From positions 1,764,001 to 1,828,000 of the forward strand of contig NZ_CP132230.1 in NCBI RefSeq assembly GCF_030732225.1: 64,000 nucleotides of DNA, in the 5' to 3' direction. The notes beneath the pieces are model-generated. The model ran no database searches, was not told the origin of the DNA, and saw nothing but the letters and a program-made list of their open reading frames with translations. Of this stretch, positions 8,498 to 18,376 are shown one piece after another. The stretch comes from Streptococcus iniae (GTDB lineage: Bacteria; Bacillota; Bacilli; Lactobacillales; Streptococcaceae). How positions within the stretch are numbered: position 1 is the first letter of the stretch; each line of letters starts with the position of its first letter. A program made the translations under genes and the position numbers.

Positions 8498-9982
8498 TTA
8501 ACAAAACTTATAATCTTCTAACTGGTAGAGGTGATCACAAGTGTTTGCCAATAATTCTTCGTCATGTGAAATAAGGATAACAACTTTTCCTTGTGCTCGC
8601 AGTTTCTTTAATAAAGCGGCCAGAGCTTTCATCTGTACAAAATCCAAACCACTACTTGGTTCATCAAAAATAAAAATGTCTTTTTCTGACAAGAGACTAG
8701 CCGCTATCATTACCCGCTGTTGTTCTCCACCCGAAAGACTAGCAGGGTGACGTGTCATCAAGTCCTTCAATGCTAAAGCATCAAGCACTTGATCTGCATC
8801 TACAGCCTTTCTTTGCCCTAAAGTAATCTCCTTAGAAACAGACTCCGCAAATAACTGTAAGCTAACATCCTGCATCACCAGACTTGTCTTTTCTAGGCGT
8901 TCTTTTGCTGATAACAGCTTGCCTTCAAACCTGATTTCAGATGCTTTGTCTTCTAAGAGACCTGTTAGATAAGTTGCAAGTTGTGATTTTCCAATCCCAT
9001 TGCTTCCCAAAATACCAGTGATACTCCCTTTGTCAAAATGCATTTCAGGCAGGTAAAGTAATTTTTTATCCGAAGCCTTAATGGTTAAATGCTTTAGATA
9101 AAGACCTGTTTTCACATGCTCTTTGGGAGCAACCATAGCCTCTAATTCCTCAAATAAAGGGCTAATGTCAAGACTCCGAAGACCATAAGCTTCTCTTTCT
9201 TCTTGTGGTAAGGACCTGATTTCTTCAGGACTGTAAACCCTGTCAAGATTCCCTTGATTAAAATAAAAGAATTGATCTGCCAAATCCACCAGATAATGAA
9301 GACGATGCTCTGCAATAATAATGGTTTTTCCCGCGTCCTTTAGTTGCTTCAAGTATGACTTGACCATAGCAATGCCTTTATTGTCAAGATGAGCTGTCGG
9401 TTCATCAAAAACCATGATTGGTGTCCCTTGCATTAAGGCAGTAGCAATTGCCACTCTTTGTTTTTGACCGCCCGATAACAAATACATGTCTGAATCTAAG
9501 AGAGTTTCAAACTGAAAATCAGTAGCTAGATGATGAAGCCTGTCTAATATCACCGAGGCTTGAATCCCTTGATTTTCACAAGGAAAAACCAATTCATGCT
9601 TGACTTCACGGTAGAAAAATTGACTTTTAGGGTTTTGAAAAACTGAGGAAACCTGATTCGAGAAAACTTCAACGCTTTCTCTACCCACATGATAATCAGC
9701 GACCCTTAAACTGCCTGTCAATGTCCCAGCATAATAGTCAGGAATCAAACCATTAAGCATTTTTAGAAAGGTTGACTTACCTGACCCTGATTTGCCACAT
9801 AAGACGATAAATTGCCCTTTTGCAATATGACAGTCCGATAATTGGCAAGACAGTTGCTGATTTTGGGCATAGGTAAATTGCAAGTTCTTAGCTACAATGA
9901 TTGCATCATCATGTAAAGAATGGTTATTAAACTCCAAAACTGTATCCCCCAATCTTTCCAAGTTAGCTGTGACACAAAACAT
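8498..9982 (-). CDS. siaH: ECF transporter fused double ATPase of the haem operon (SiaH)
   Basis: Up to 494 residues with two ABC ATPase cassettes in one chain. The first has GKSGSGKSTFLKML and LSGGQKQRVAIATALMQ; the second has GSNGIGKSQLATYL and LSGGEQQRVMIAASLL. This is the fused EcfA1-EcfA2 arrangement that energises the SiaG/SiaF membrane pair; I recall SiaFGH being described as a haem importer in S. pyogenes. The open frame overlaps siaG by 91 bases. A TTG at 9937 preceded by GGGGGA is a realistic alternative start, giving about 479 residues. It is the last gene of the ten-gene operon. Confidence 0.85.
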   Translation of the reverse strand: MFCVTANLERLGDTVLEFNNHSLHDDAIIVAKNLQFTYAQNQQLSCQLSDCHIAKGQFIVLCGKSGSGKSTFLKMLNGLIPDYYAGTLTGSLRVADYHVGRESVEVFSNQVSSVFQNPKSQFFYREVKHELVFPCENQGIQASVILDRLHHLATDFQFETLLDSDMYLLSGGQKQRVAIATALMQGTPIMVFDEPTAHLDNKGIAMVKSYLKQLKDAGKTIIIAEHRLHYLVDLADQFFYFNQGNLDRVYSPEEIRSLPQEEREAYGLRSLDISPLFEELEAMVAPKEHVKTGLYLKHLTIKASDKKLLYLPEMHFDKGSITGILGSNGIGKSQLATYLTGLLEDKASEIRFEGKLLSAKERLEKTSLVMQDVSLQLFAESVSKEITLGQRKAVDADQVLDALALKDLMTRHPASLSGGEQQRVMIAASLLSEKDIFIFDEPSSGLDFVQMKALAALLKKLRAQGKVVILISHDEELLANTCDHLYQLEDYKFC

Positions 9983-10578
9983 TCACTCGTTGCATTTTTG
10001 AGTGCTAATCCCTTCGTTAAGCTGGCAATGGTTAAATGCTGACTATTCCTCACCAAGGACAACAACAATGGCACCAATATATACTCTAAATATCGACTAG
10101 GATAGCGGAAAATTTGCCACTTAGTCAAATAAATGCCACGAATTTTTAAAGCCCTATGGATAACTTTACTTTCTTGTTTAATTGTCGGTAAAAAACGAAC
10201 CATAACTGCAAAGGTCAATAAAACAAGCTCAGGCACCCTACACTTACGTAGCCCATGAACCAACTCATAAACCGTAGTTGTTTTAAGCAGAATAAAAGCT
10301 GCCAATAAGGAAGGAAAAAGCAACTTTCCTGCTAGTGCAAAAAAAGCTAAAAAACGAATCAGCTGATAAGAAACCACATCCACATCAATGACACTAAAAA
10401 CAAGCAAAATAAGATAAACCGTTCCTAAACTAATTGATAGTCTTTTTTGCCCTAATAAAGCCAAAATCCCTAAAAAGCTTCCAATGATAAGGTGGGCTAA
10501 ATACCCCTCAATTCGAAAGAAGAGGCATGCATTTGCTAACAACAACAAACACAATTTGGTACGAACATCTAAGGTCAT
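9892..10578 (-). CDS. siaG: ECF transporter transmembrane T component (SiaG)
   Basis: 228 residues with several hydrophobic segments, and a cytoplasmic coupling region matching the EcfT/CbiQ family, including ALKIRGIYL (the A-R-G type coupling helix that docks to the ATPases). It should bridge the substrate-binding SiaF to the double ATPase SiaH. The start overlaps the siaF stop by four bases (ATGA), a sign of translational coupling. Confidence 0.82.
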   Translation of the reverse strand: MTLDVRTKLCLLLLANACLFFRIEGYLAHLIIGSFLGILALLGQKRLSISLGTVYLILLVFSVIDVDVVSYQLIRFLAFFALAGKLLFPSLLAAFILLKTTTVYELVHGLRKCRVPELVLLTFAVMVRFLPTIKQESKVIHRALKIRGIYLTKWQIFRYPSRYLEYILVPLLLSLVRNSQHLTIASLTKGLALKNATSECFVSQLTWKDWGIQFWSLITILYMMMQSL

Positions 10579-11168
10579 GCAAGTATTCCCGACTTAGAAA
10601 AATGTTTTCTTAATAGGTATTGACCAAATAAACCACCAATCAATGCACCTACAATAACAGTAGCGATAAACCAACTGGCATGTTCAAACGTAAAGTCATA
10701 CATAACACGATTAACATAATCCATGTCTTTTCCTCTTGCCAATAGGCTTTTTACGTAAGCATCTTTCAAAAACCACATCATTAAAATGGGTCCACTATTA
10801 ACAAAGGCAAAAATAAGATAAGACAAAAGATTCAATAAGCGTGATTTGTAATGGCCAATAGCCGCAACTAAATCAGCTACAAAAGCAAAAATAAGAGCTG
10901 GAAACAGAGCTGCTATAAAATGACCTGTTAAAAAGAAGAAAATCCCCATCATCACCCCCAACAAACTAATCGGTCCAAAAGTTTGTAATTTGGCAATCAG
11001 AAGAAAATAAACTGTGCCAGCTAGTAAAGCCGCAAAGGCTGGTGCATAAAGCATATTACCTGATTTATCAAATAAAATACCAATCGCCGTTCCTAAACCA
11101 ACACAAATAAAATACAGAGCTGCAAAAGCACCTGTTGTCATTAAATCTTTAATCTTTAAGTGTTTCAT
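10575..11168 (-). CDS. siaF: ECF transporter S component, MptD-like (SiaF)
   Basis: 197 residues, about five to six membrane helices, starting with an amphipathic KIKDLMTTGAFAALYF segment typical of S components (docking to EcfT). The composition and order fit the MptD family of putative substrate-binding ECF subunits. In this operon the substrate is inferred to be haem or a derivative. It overlaps siaE by 20 bases and siaG by four bases. Confidence 0.75.
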   Translation of the reverse strand: MKHLKIKDLMTTGAFAALYFICVGLGTAIGILFDKSGNMLYAPAFAALLAGTVYFLLIAKLQTFGPISLLGVMMGIFFFLTGHFIAALFPALIFAFVADLVAAIGHYKSRLLNLLSYLIFAFVNSGPILMMWFLKDAYVKSLLARGKDMDYVNRVMYDFTFEHASWFIATVIVGALIGGLFGQYLLRKHFSKSGILA

Positions 11169-12834
11169 ATGGGGTTACCTCTTTTAATATACCATTTTCT
11201 AACTCAAACACTTGATCAGCACAAGCTAAGGTTGATGCTCGATGTGAGATGAGAAAAACAAAACCGTTACAATGTTTCCGGATTAAATCAAGGAGTATAG
11301 CTTCATTCAAAGAATCCAAATGCGATGTTGGCTCGTCAAAAATATAAGCATCTGCTTCTTTTAACAAAGCACGCATTAATTCCAAACGTTGCTTTTCGCC
11401 TGCTGAGAAAAAATCAACCTGTCCAATAAGTGTGTCTAATCCCTTTTCACAAGCTAAGATGCGCTCTTTCATCCCACAAGATTCTGCCAATTCCAATAAG
11501 GTTTCATCTGAAATATCTGTCCGTCCAAAGGTCAAATTTTCCCGCAACGTTTGTTGAAAAAGTTGTGGATTTTGAGGAACATAAGCAAAACGTGATTGCA
11601 AGTGAGCCGCATTCAAGTCCAGGCTATTTTGCCCGCTTAAAAAAATATCTCCGGAACTCCAATTATACCATTTCATGAGCAATTTCGCCAAAGTTGACTT
11701 CCCTGCACCCGACTGCCCTTTTATACCAATAATGCCTTTATCATTTAAATGTAAAGATAGATTTTGATAAACAAGCTCCTGACTATTGGGATAAGAAAAG
11801 GCCAAATGGTCAACGCTAATAGAGTCAAGGGAACTCAGTGATTTTTCCCCCTTATCTTGCATAACTTCTTCATCTAACAATGAAAAAATATTACTTGCAG
11901 CATTCATTGAGCGTTTGAAGGCAAGCGGCAAACGGCCTAATTCTAAAAATGGAGAGAAAGAAGCTGTAAAAGCCACAAAGGCCATTAGTGCCTGAGTGTA
12001 GCTTAGGGCCTCATGTTTAAGTTCGAAAAGTGCCACAAGAGCAAAAGCTAAAATAGCAAGCCCCAAGGTCAAGAAAGTTGCCGCAGTATGCAACCATTGA
12101 ACTTGTCCAACGCGACGATCTAAGGCATTGACAGTTTTACTCTTCTTAGCTAACCCCTTTAATTCCTGAGGCATTTGATGGCACTGCAAGAGATCTCTGA
12201 CTGTTCTGAGATTTTCTAGAAAATGCGACATATAACTTAGCCGGCTCTGATTCTGCTGACTAAGTAACGGTTCAAGTCCTTTAGCAAAAAGCATAGGTAT
12301 AACTAAAGCCAATAAGGCATAGGTAAAAGCCGCAAGCAATGATAAAAACCAGCTCATTGTTCCAAAATAGCTAAGAATGCAAATAGCTGATAAGAGAGCT
12401 GTGATAACAGGAGCAATGGTATGAGCAAAGAATATCTCCAGTGCCTCAATATCTTCTCCAATCATTTTTAACAAACGTCCACTGTCTTGTCTATCCAAAT
12501 GCCCAGGTGATAAAGCCCGTAATTTGCTAAAAATGATGCGGCGAAATGCTGCTAAACTGTGAAAAGCAACAAAATGCCCAAAATAATGTTCCCCGTACCG
12601 GAAGATCCCTCTTAAAAATGCCAAAACAACAAAACCATACAGGTAATTAAAAGGAATCTCCTTGCCTTTATAAGCCTCTAAAGCAAGGTAAGCTAAGGAA
12701 CTTGGAACTGCTATGGTTACCAAAAAACCAAGCAAGGCGCAGATAACAGCTAAACTTATCCAAGGCAAAAGTTTCGCCATCATCCTAAGCAATCGCCAAA
12801 CGAGCGCTGGTGTCTTATCTTTTTTCTTTAACAT
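11149..12834 (-). CDS. siaE: ABC transporter, fused membrane-ATPase half (SiaE)
   Basis: 561 residues: six-helix exporter-type domain (residues 1-320), then an ATPase with GIKGQSGAGKSTLAKLL (Walker A), a Q-loop (FAYVPQNPQLFQQ), a signature degenerated to FSAGEKQR, and DEPTSHLD. It forms the likely heterodimer partner of SiaD. The exporter fold is shared with importers of the YbtPQ type; transport direction is not decided by sequence. It overlaps siaD by 20 bases and siaF by 20 bases, showing tight coupling. Confidence 0.82.
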   Translation of the reverse strand: MLKKKDKTPALVWRLLRMMAKLLPWISLAVICALLGFLVTIAVPSSLAYLALEAYKGKEIPFNYLYGFVVLAFLRGIFRYGEHYFGHFVAFHSLAAFRRIIFSKLRALSPGHLDRQDSGRLLKMIGEDIEALEIFFAHTIAPVITALLSAICILSYFGTMSWFLSLLAAFTYALLALVIPMLFAKGLEPLLSQQNQSRLSYMSHFLENLRTVRDLLQCHQMPQELKGLAKKSKTVNALDRRVGQVQWLHTAATFLTLGLAILAFALVALFELKHEALSYTQALMAFVAFTASFSPFLELGRLPLAFKRSMNAASNIFSLLDEEVMQDKGEKSLSSLDSISVDHLAFSYPNSQELVYQNLSLHLNDKGIIGIKGQSGAGKSTLAKLLMKWYNWSSGDIFLSGQNSLDLNAAHLQSRFAYVPQNPQLFQQTLRENLTFGRTDISDETLLELAESCGMKERILACEKGLDTLIGQVDFFSAGEKQRLELMRALLKEADAYIFDEPTSHLDSLNEAILLDLIRKHCNGFVFLISHRASTLACADQVFELENGILKEVTPYETLKD

Positions 12835-14590
12835 TTAAACTCGCCTCCAATCTGTCTTGTGTATCTGCTAATTGTCCAAAAGCTCCATTATTAACATATA
12901 ACTCTTCATAAGTTCCAACAAGCGCAGCTTGATTTGGGCTTAAAAAGAGAATGGTGTCCACCTTTTTTAAACATTTCATTTTATGTGTAATAACAAGAAC
13001 AATTGAGGTCTTTGCTAAGGATTCAATCATCCGGTAAATGATAGCCTCATTCTCAGCATCTAAACTTGCTGTAACTTCATCAAAAATATAAAGCGAGCGT
13101 TGGCACAATATGGCTCTGGCGCAAATAACTTGTTGCTGTTGCCCAGGTGATAAACGATTCCCATTTTCCCCAACAATCGTGTCAATCCCTTCTGATAAAT
13201 CATGAATAAAAGTTAATAATTGGTGCTTCTCAAGCCATGCTAGCATTTCTTGTTTTGACAAGGCCTTTGCCATGACTAAATTATCGTAGATAGAACGGTT
13301 CAAAAGACTGGATTGATCGGATATGTAAAGGACTTCATGACGAATGGCTTCTTTTGATAATTCCTCAATAGCCACATCTCCTAATTGAATACTCCCTGCA
13401 TCAGCTTGATAAGTCTTAAGTAAAAGATTCGCTAAACTTGTTTTTCCAAGTCCAGATACGCCCGCAAAAGCTGTTATTTTTCCTTTTTCCAAAGATAAGG
13501 AAATATTTTCCAACATGGCTTTATCATGATGAGAATAAGTCACATCTTGAATAATCACCTGATCAAAAGGCATTAAAGCCACTTCTTTGTCACTAGTATG
13601 CCCGTCAACACTATCTAAAAAACTAAAAATCCGATCTGCCATTTTAGTATTCATCATGACTAGATGCATACCATAACCCTTTTCTCTAATCGGTGTAAAA
13701 AACTCTGTCGCAATCAAGATGAAAAAAAGCACATTAAAATAACTCAAGTGACCAGCTAGCAAGGACTGGATGGCAAAAAATCCAGACAAGCCAATCCCCA
13801 AATACATGACCGCATCCATATATCCAACAGCTTGTAATTGAAAGCCCAATAAAGTCATTGTGGCTTTACGAAATTCTTCTGCTTTAGCCACAAAATTACT
13901 TTCATAGTTGTGATCAACCTGATAAGCATATAAAGTATTCAATCCCTTCAAATCATCCATGAAAAGATTACCAACATCCATATAACTATCCCAATAATAG
14001 GTCATAATTTTCTCAGAACGTTTTTGCATGGCTATAATAGATAATGGAATTAAGGGCAACACCAAAAGAAAAATCAAGGCTCCCGTTGGATAAATCAGTA
14101 AAACCAAGAAAAGCACGGTACTGCAGTTAAATAAGGTTCGCATAGCTAAGGGGAGATAGTAAGAATAATAAGTATCAAGACTATCAATCCCCTGAGAAGC
14201 CAAAGTAAGAATATCAGCTTCACTAGTTTGCTGGTCCAATTGACCATCCATGGCCACAAAAGCTTCAAAAAAAGATTCTTTCAAGGAATCACGAGCATGT
14301 TGTGACGCAAGTCCCTGTAATGGTTTGGCCAATAAGGCAAAGCCATAACCCAAAAGCGTTAAGACAACCAAAGTCGTAAAAGTCGACCAAAGTTCAAGCT
14401 GGCCTGTCAGCAAAACTGTTGAAAACTGTTTGGCAATAATATAAAAACTGCATAATCGCATTAAAAATTGTAACCAAGCTAGAAATGCCGCTAAATAAAG
14501 ATATTTTTTCTTAGTAGCCATTCTTTCTTTCAAGCGTTTTAAGAGTTGTTTTTTCTTTTTTCGGGATATTTTTTTCTTTATTTCTGCCAT
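12815..14590 (-). CDS. siaD: ABC transporter, fused membrane-ATPase half (SiaD)
   Basis: 591 residues: a very basic N-terminus (KKKISRKKKKQLLKRLKER), a six-helix exporter-type membrane domain, then an ATPase with GVSGLGKTSLANLLL, an LSPGQQQQ signature (Pro replaces a Gly) and DEVTASLD, where Val replaces the usual Pro. Signatures deviate in both halves (FSAGE in SiaE, LSPGQ here), so catalytic asymmetry is plausible but unproven. A 62-base gap separates it from siaC. Confidence 0.82.
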   Translation of the reverse strand: MAEIKKKISRKKKKQLLKRLKERMATKKKYLYLAAFLAWLQFLMRLCSFYIIAKQFSTVLLTGQLELWSTFTTLVVLTLLGYGFALLAKPLQGLASQHARDSLKESFFEAFVAMDGQLDQQTSEADILTLASQGIDSLDTYYSYYLPLAMRTLFNCSTVLFLVLLIYPTGALIFLLVLPLIPLSIIAMQKRSEKIMTYYWDSYMDVGNLFMDDLKGLNTLYAYQVDHNYESNFVAKAEEFRKATMTLLGFQLQAVGYMDAVMYLGIGLSGFFAIQSLLAGHLSYFNVLFFILIATEFFTPIREKGYGMHLVMMNTKMADRIFSFLDSVDGHTSDKEVALMPFDQVIIQDVTYSHHDKAMLENISLSLEKGKITAFAGVSGLGKTSLANLLLKTYQADAGSIQLGDVAIEELSKEAIRHEVLYISDQSSLLNRSIYDNLVMAKALSKQEMLAWLEKHQLLTFIHDLSEGIDTIVGENGNRLSPGQQQQVICARAILCQRSLYIFDEVTASLDAENEAIIYRMIESLAKTSIVLVITHKMKCLKKVDTILFLSPNQAALVGTYEELYVNNGAFGQLADTQDRLEASLNVKEKR

Positions 14591-14652
14591 CTCTGAATAA
14601 TCTTGTCCCTTCTTTCTACACTAATAAACATAAATACTATCACTTTCTAATC

Positions 14653-15444
14653 TCATTTTGCTCTTAAAGAGTGTACCACATAAGGTTTCCCATCAACAGT
14701 TATCATTGGCAAAGAAAGACCAAAAACCGCTTCTATAAAAGCCTCATCAACCACTTGGTCAACAGTGCCTTGTGCATACAGTTTGCCATCTTTTAGACCA
14801 ACAATCTTATCTGAAACCGCCAAAGCATGGTTAATATCATGTAAGACCATGATGATGGTTATTCCTAGCTCCTGATTAATTTTTTGAATTAATCTTAGGA
14901 CATCAATCTGATATTTAATATCAAGATAAGTCGTCGGCTCGTCTAAAAGCAAAACAGGTGTTTTTTGAGCCAAAGCCATGGCAATAAAAACCCTTTGCCT
15001 CTCACCCCCAGAAAGCTCTTGTAATTCACGATAGGCCAAATCTTCTAAATCTGTGAGCTTTAAAGCCCAAGCTATCGTTTCATGGTCCAAAGACTTGTCT
15101 CTTTGAAAAAAACCTTGATGGGGTAAACGTCCTAATGCTACCATATCATAAACAATCATATCATCAATGAACTGATGCTTTTGATAAACCACTGCAACTT
15201 GCTTAGCAAACTTTTTAAAATGGATTTGCTTTAAGGCTGTTTCTTGTAAAAAAATCTGCCCTTTTTGAGGTGACAACTGCCTACTTAATAAGGCTAGCAA
15301 AGTAGACTTGCCACACCCATTTGCTCCCAATATTGTTGTGATTTGTCCCTGTTGAAACTCTACATTAATGTTCTCTAAAACACAAAGGTCATCATAAGAG
15401 AAACTAACATTTTCAAGTGACAAACACATTTTTCCCTTGGTCAT
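14653..15444 (-). CDS. siaC: Haem ABC importer ATPase (SiaC / HtsC)
   Basis: 263 residues, FepC-type ATPase: LGANGCGKSTLLALL (Walker A), LSGGERQRVFIAMAL (signature), LLLDEPTTYLD (Walker B) and a VLHDINHAL switch His. It drives the permease SiaB to bring haem handed over by the lipoprotein SiaA across the membrane. The start overlaps the siaB stop by four bases. Confidence 0.92.
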   Translation of the reverse strand: MTKGKMCLSLENVSFSYDDLCVLENINVEFQQGQITTILGANGCGKSTLLALLSRQLSPQKGQIFLQETALKQIHFKKFAKQVAVVYQKHQFIDDMIVYDMVALGRLPHQGFFQRDKSLDHETIAWALKLTDLEDLAYRELQELSGGERQRVFIAMALAQKTPVLLLDEPTTYLDIKYQIDVLRLIQKINQELGITIIMVLHDINHALAVSDKIVGLKDGKLYAQGTVDQVVDEAFIEAVFGLSLPMITVDGKPYVVHSLRAK

Positions 15445-16466
15445 ATCAGCTTTGCCTTTCGTAATAAATAGATAAAATAAGGGCCACCTAAAATGTTCAT
15501 CACTACTGAAGGATTAATTTCCAGTGGGTAAAAAAGACTTCTTCCCAAGGTATCTGCTAACAGGAACAAAAAAGCACCAAAAATCGCTGAAAAAGGGATT
15601 AAAAAACAGTGTTTGTTCCCAACTAAAAGTCGCCCAATATGTGGCACAATCAAACCTAAAAAGGAAACCAAGCCGACAATTGACGTTGCTACAGACGCTA
15701 ATAAAACAGCTACCAAAGAAACCATCAGACGAAGAAACTGCCCGTCAATACCTAAATTTTTGATAATCTTATCATCAATCAAAAGAAGATCGCAACACCT
15801 GGATAAAAGGAAGGCTAAAGCCAGACCTACAAGGGTATAGGGCATGAGCAAACCAACGTCTGACCATGTTTTTTGGCTAATATTTCCTGAGATTAAGGCG
15901 TTAATATAGGGTGTGTTAGCCCCGCCAGCTAAACCAGCAAGAGCATTAGCTAAGCCGATAAAAAGGGCATTAATGGCAATGCCTGTCAAAATAAGACGAA
16001 CAGGATGCAACCCCTGTTTCCAAGACAGCAAGTAAATCAGCAAAAATGACAAGCATCCTCCAAAAAATGAGAGGATTTGCCCATACAAAAGGAGTTGCGG
16101 CAAGACTGTTCCAGACAAAAGCACCATCACATTAGCACCGCTACAAACCCCAATAATAGCAGGATCAGCAAGAGCATTTTTCAAAACAGATTGAAATAAC
16201 AAACCCGAAACAGAAATTGCTGCACCAGCTAAAAGTGTGATAACAATTCTTGGAAATCTCAAATCATAAATCAACGCAACCTTAGGATTATAGGAGACAA
16301 AAAGCCCCTTAAAAAGGGTTTGATAGGACAGAGAAAGCCCACCAACTGAAATAGCATGCAAGCAAAGAGCAAAAAGACAAAGCCCCAGAACTAAAAATGC
16401 CAGTAACCGTTTCTTTTTTTTGAGTCTAAGCTTTTGCTGATCAAAACAAAGGTGTGAAATCCTCAT
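15441..16466 (-). CDS. siaB: Haem ABC importer permease, FecCD family (SiaB / HtsB)
   Basis: 341 residues, about ten membrane helices, with the BtuC/FecCD landmarks LRFPRIVITLLAGAAISVSG near residue 70 and the cytoplasmic GxVxFxGLIVPHIGR segment that contacts the ATPase. It pairs with SiaC and SiaA as the type II importer for haem. Its ATG abuts the siaA stop codon directly. Confidence 0.92.
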   Translation of the reverse strand: MRISHLCFDQQKLRLKKKKRLLAFLVLGLCLFALCLHAISVGGLSLSYQTLFKGLFVSYNPKVALIYDLRFPRIVITLLAGAAISVSGLLFQSVLKNALADPAIIGVCSGANVMVLLSGTVLPQLLLYGQILSFFGGCLSFLLIYLLSWKQGLHPVRLILTGIAINALFIGLANALAGLAGGANTPYINALISGNISQKTWSDVGLLMPYTLVGLALAFLLSRCCDLLLIDDKIIKNLGIDGQFLRLMVSLVAVLLASVATSIVGLVSFLGLIVPHIGRLLVGNKHCFLIPFSAIFGAFLFLLADTLGRSLFYPLEINPSVVMNILGGPYFIYLLRKAKLI

Positions 16467-17351
16467 CTAAACTCCTTTCTCATCTGCAAATAAGAGCTTG
16501 TCAAGTTGTTCCAAAGCTTCCTTATAATTCAATTTTGCACTCATACCAAAAAGTTGGTTATCCAAATCATAAACGTTGTTAGTTTGAACTGCTTCAAAAT
16601 GTTTCCAAATGTCATTATCATGAAATTCTTTTGCAAACATGTCTTTAACCTGATCAGGAAGGGCATGTGCTGTTCTTAAAATGATGTCTGGCTTATGTTG
16701 AAGCATGTCCTCAGGATTAAGTGTCATAAATTCCTTATCCTCAGAATGGTAACAATTATCACCTCCAGCTAAATGAACTAGATTCCCAACATAAGACTGA
16801 TCTGTGGCAACCAAGTAACTTCCGGGTAGCCCCATCAAAACAAGAACTTTGGGTTTTTGAGTGTGCTTATTTTTAGCCTGAAAATGTTTGAAAAACTGAT
16901 GGTAATCTTTTTGTAAAGCCCTAGCTTCATTTTCTTTGTGGAATAAACGTCCTAAATCATCAATCGATTGGTACATCCCTTCAACACTTCTCAAATCCAA
17001 AAAGCCATACTCCGATTTTAACTTTTGATACTTCGGCTCTAAATCATTTTGTAAAGAATTAGGACTCAAAATCCAAGTGGGTTTCAAAGAGGCAATCACT
17101 TCAATATCAGGATTCATCGGAAGACCTACTCTTTTAACGTCATCGTAACGTTCAGGCAATTGATAAAGCTTACTGTCACTAACCCCAACTAAATCCAAAT
17201 TTAAGTGAGAGCAAATTTCTGCCACTGCAACTGAAGTTGCTACAATTCGGTCTTTCTTCTTGCTTTGCTCTTCTTTTGGGTGTTGATTAACACATGCTGC
17301 CAAACTACAAAGTGACAAGAAGAGAAGACATAATTTATATATTTGTTTCAT
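16467..17351 (-). CDS. siaA: Haem-binding lipoprotein (SiaA / HtsA)
   Basis: 294 residues. A type II signal ends in SLAAC (Cys20), so the mature protein is lipid-anchored outside the membrane. It is a class III solute-binding protein. The two axial haem ligands known for S. pyogenes HtsA are present at identical numbering: Met79 in RVGLPMNPD and His229 in RTAHALPD. It accepts haem from Shp and delivers it to SiaBC. It overlaps shp by 17 bases. Confidence 0.94.
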   Translation of the reverse strand: MKQIYKLCLLFLSLCSLAACVNQHPKEEQSKKKDRIVATSVAVAEICSHLNLDLVGVSDSKLYQLPERYDDVKRVGLPMNPDIEVIASLKPTWILSPNSLQNDLEPKYQKLKSEYGFLDLRSVEGMYQSIDDLGRLFHKENEARALQKDYHQFFKHFQAKNKHTQKPKVLVLMGLPGSYLVATDQSYVGNLVHLAGGDNCYHSEDKEFMTLNPEDMLQHKPDIILRTAHALPDQVKDMFAKEFHDNDIWKHFEAVQTNNVYDLDNQLFGMSAKLNYKEALEQLDKLLFADEKGV

Positions 17352-18228
17352 TGCATTTTCTTTTCTTTTTGATGATTAAACCTAAAGCAATAGCTACTAC
17401 TAAGAGGGTGGGAAGATAGTAAACAAAAACAGGCACAGAGGATTTTTTCCTTACACTTCTCTCTTTTTTATGGTCTAAAGAAGTCTGCAACCCTTTTTTA
17501 GAAGACGTTTTTAGGATTGACTGGCCTTTGCTTTCATTTGCATCAGCAGTTTTATTAGCTGTCTTCGTCTTTGGTTTTTCAGACTTGCTAGTAGTCCCCG
17601 AATTCTCTGTCACCTTATCGGACTTATCCTTCTGGCTTTCATTTTTGGCTAGTGGACTTGTTTCAAGTGCCTTTTCATCTTGCTTAGAATTCTCAAAAGT
17701 TCCTTGATTAGCTCCTGAATCTATTTCCTGAAAACCACTTGGTTTAAGATAGAAAAAGACCTGTCTCCCCATTGGTTCCACAAACATACTAGCTTTAACA
17801 ATAGACTGGCTACTAGAAAGAGGGATGAGAATAGTCTTGGTTGAACCATTTGTGTCTGACCCTGTTCCAGTAACTTGATAGTCTACCGCTTGAAAAGGCC
17901 CTACTCCTCCTTCTTGAACCCAAAACTGATAATTCCCAGAAAAGTCCGCCAAGCTCATTGTGACTGTTAGAAAAAGCTGTCCAGAGGAAGCTTCCTCAAT
18001 AAGACCACTGTTATAGACGGTCCCTTCAACCATCCCTTGACCAATGTCAAAGGATTTTTCACCACCACTATCTTCAATTTGCCCCGAAATAGGATGTCTG
18101 TAATACCTTTCAATCGTGCAACTATAGCTTTTGGTTTGATTGGCATAGACACCAGTTGAAACCATGCTTAACAAGCTTATCAAGATAAGCATAGTCCACG
18201 TGATTTTTTGATATTTCTTTCTTATCAC
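17335..18228 (-). CDS. shp: Streptococcal haem-binding surface protein Shp
   Basis: 297 residues: signal peptide (to about residue 29), a single haem-binding NEAT-like domain, a low-complexity Lys/Ser/Thr-rich stalk (residues 180-255), then a membrane helix and a short KKKRK tail. Both known haem ligands fall at the expected numbers, Met66 (IGQGMVEG) and Met153 (FVEPMGRQ). Shp takes haem from Shr and passes it to SiaA. The start is GTG, with AAAGGAG nine bases upstream. A large hairpin separates it from shr. Confidence 0.94.
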   Translation of the reverse strand: MIRKKYQKITWTMLILISLLSMVSTGVYANQTKSYSCTIERYYRHPISGQIEDSGGEKSFDIGQGMVEGTVYNSGLIEEASSGQLFLTVTMSLADFSGNYQFWVQEGGVGPFQAVDYQVTGTGSDTNGSTKTILIPLSSSQSIVKASMFVEPMGRQVFFYLKPSGFQEIDSGANQGTFENSKQDEKALETSPLAKNESQKDKSDKVTENSGTTSKSEKPKTKTANKTADANESKGQSILKTSSKKGLQTSLDHKKERSVRKKSSVPVFVYYLPTLLVVAIALGLIIKKKRKCNETNI

Positions 18229-18279
18229 TTGATCAAACTCCTTTATTTTTAATATTTTGACTTCTTATAAAAAGGAAAA

Positions 18280-18339
18280 ACATGCCTATTTCCTGCACTT
18301 ACCAGCCTTAAGCATTTCAGTGTTTGGAAATAGGCATGT
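18280..18339 (-). terminator. Strong hairpin between shr and shp, likely partial terminator
   Basis: A perfect 14-bp stem, ACATGCCTATTTCC with GGAAATAGGCATGT (18280-18293 and 18326-18339), with a 32-base loop and TTTTTCC on the minus-strand 3' side. It lies inside the 148-base shr-shp gap, so it could attenuate transcription into the transporter genes or protect the shr 3' end. Confidence 0.75.
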
Positions 18340-18376
18340 CTTCGTCATGATTGTTAGTTATCAGTTGTCAAATGGT

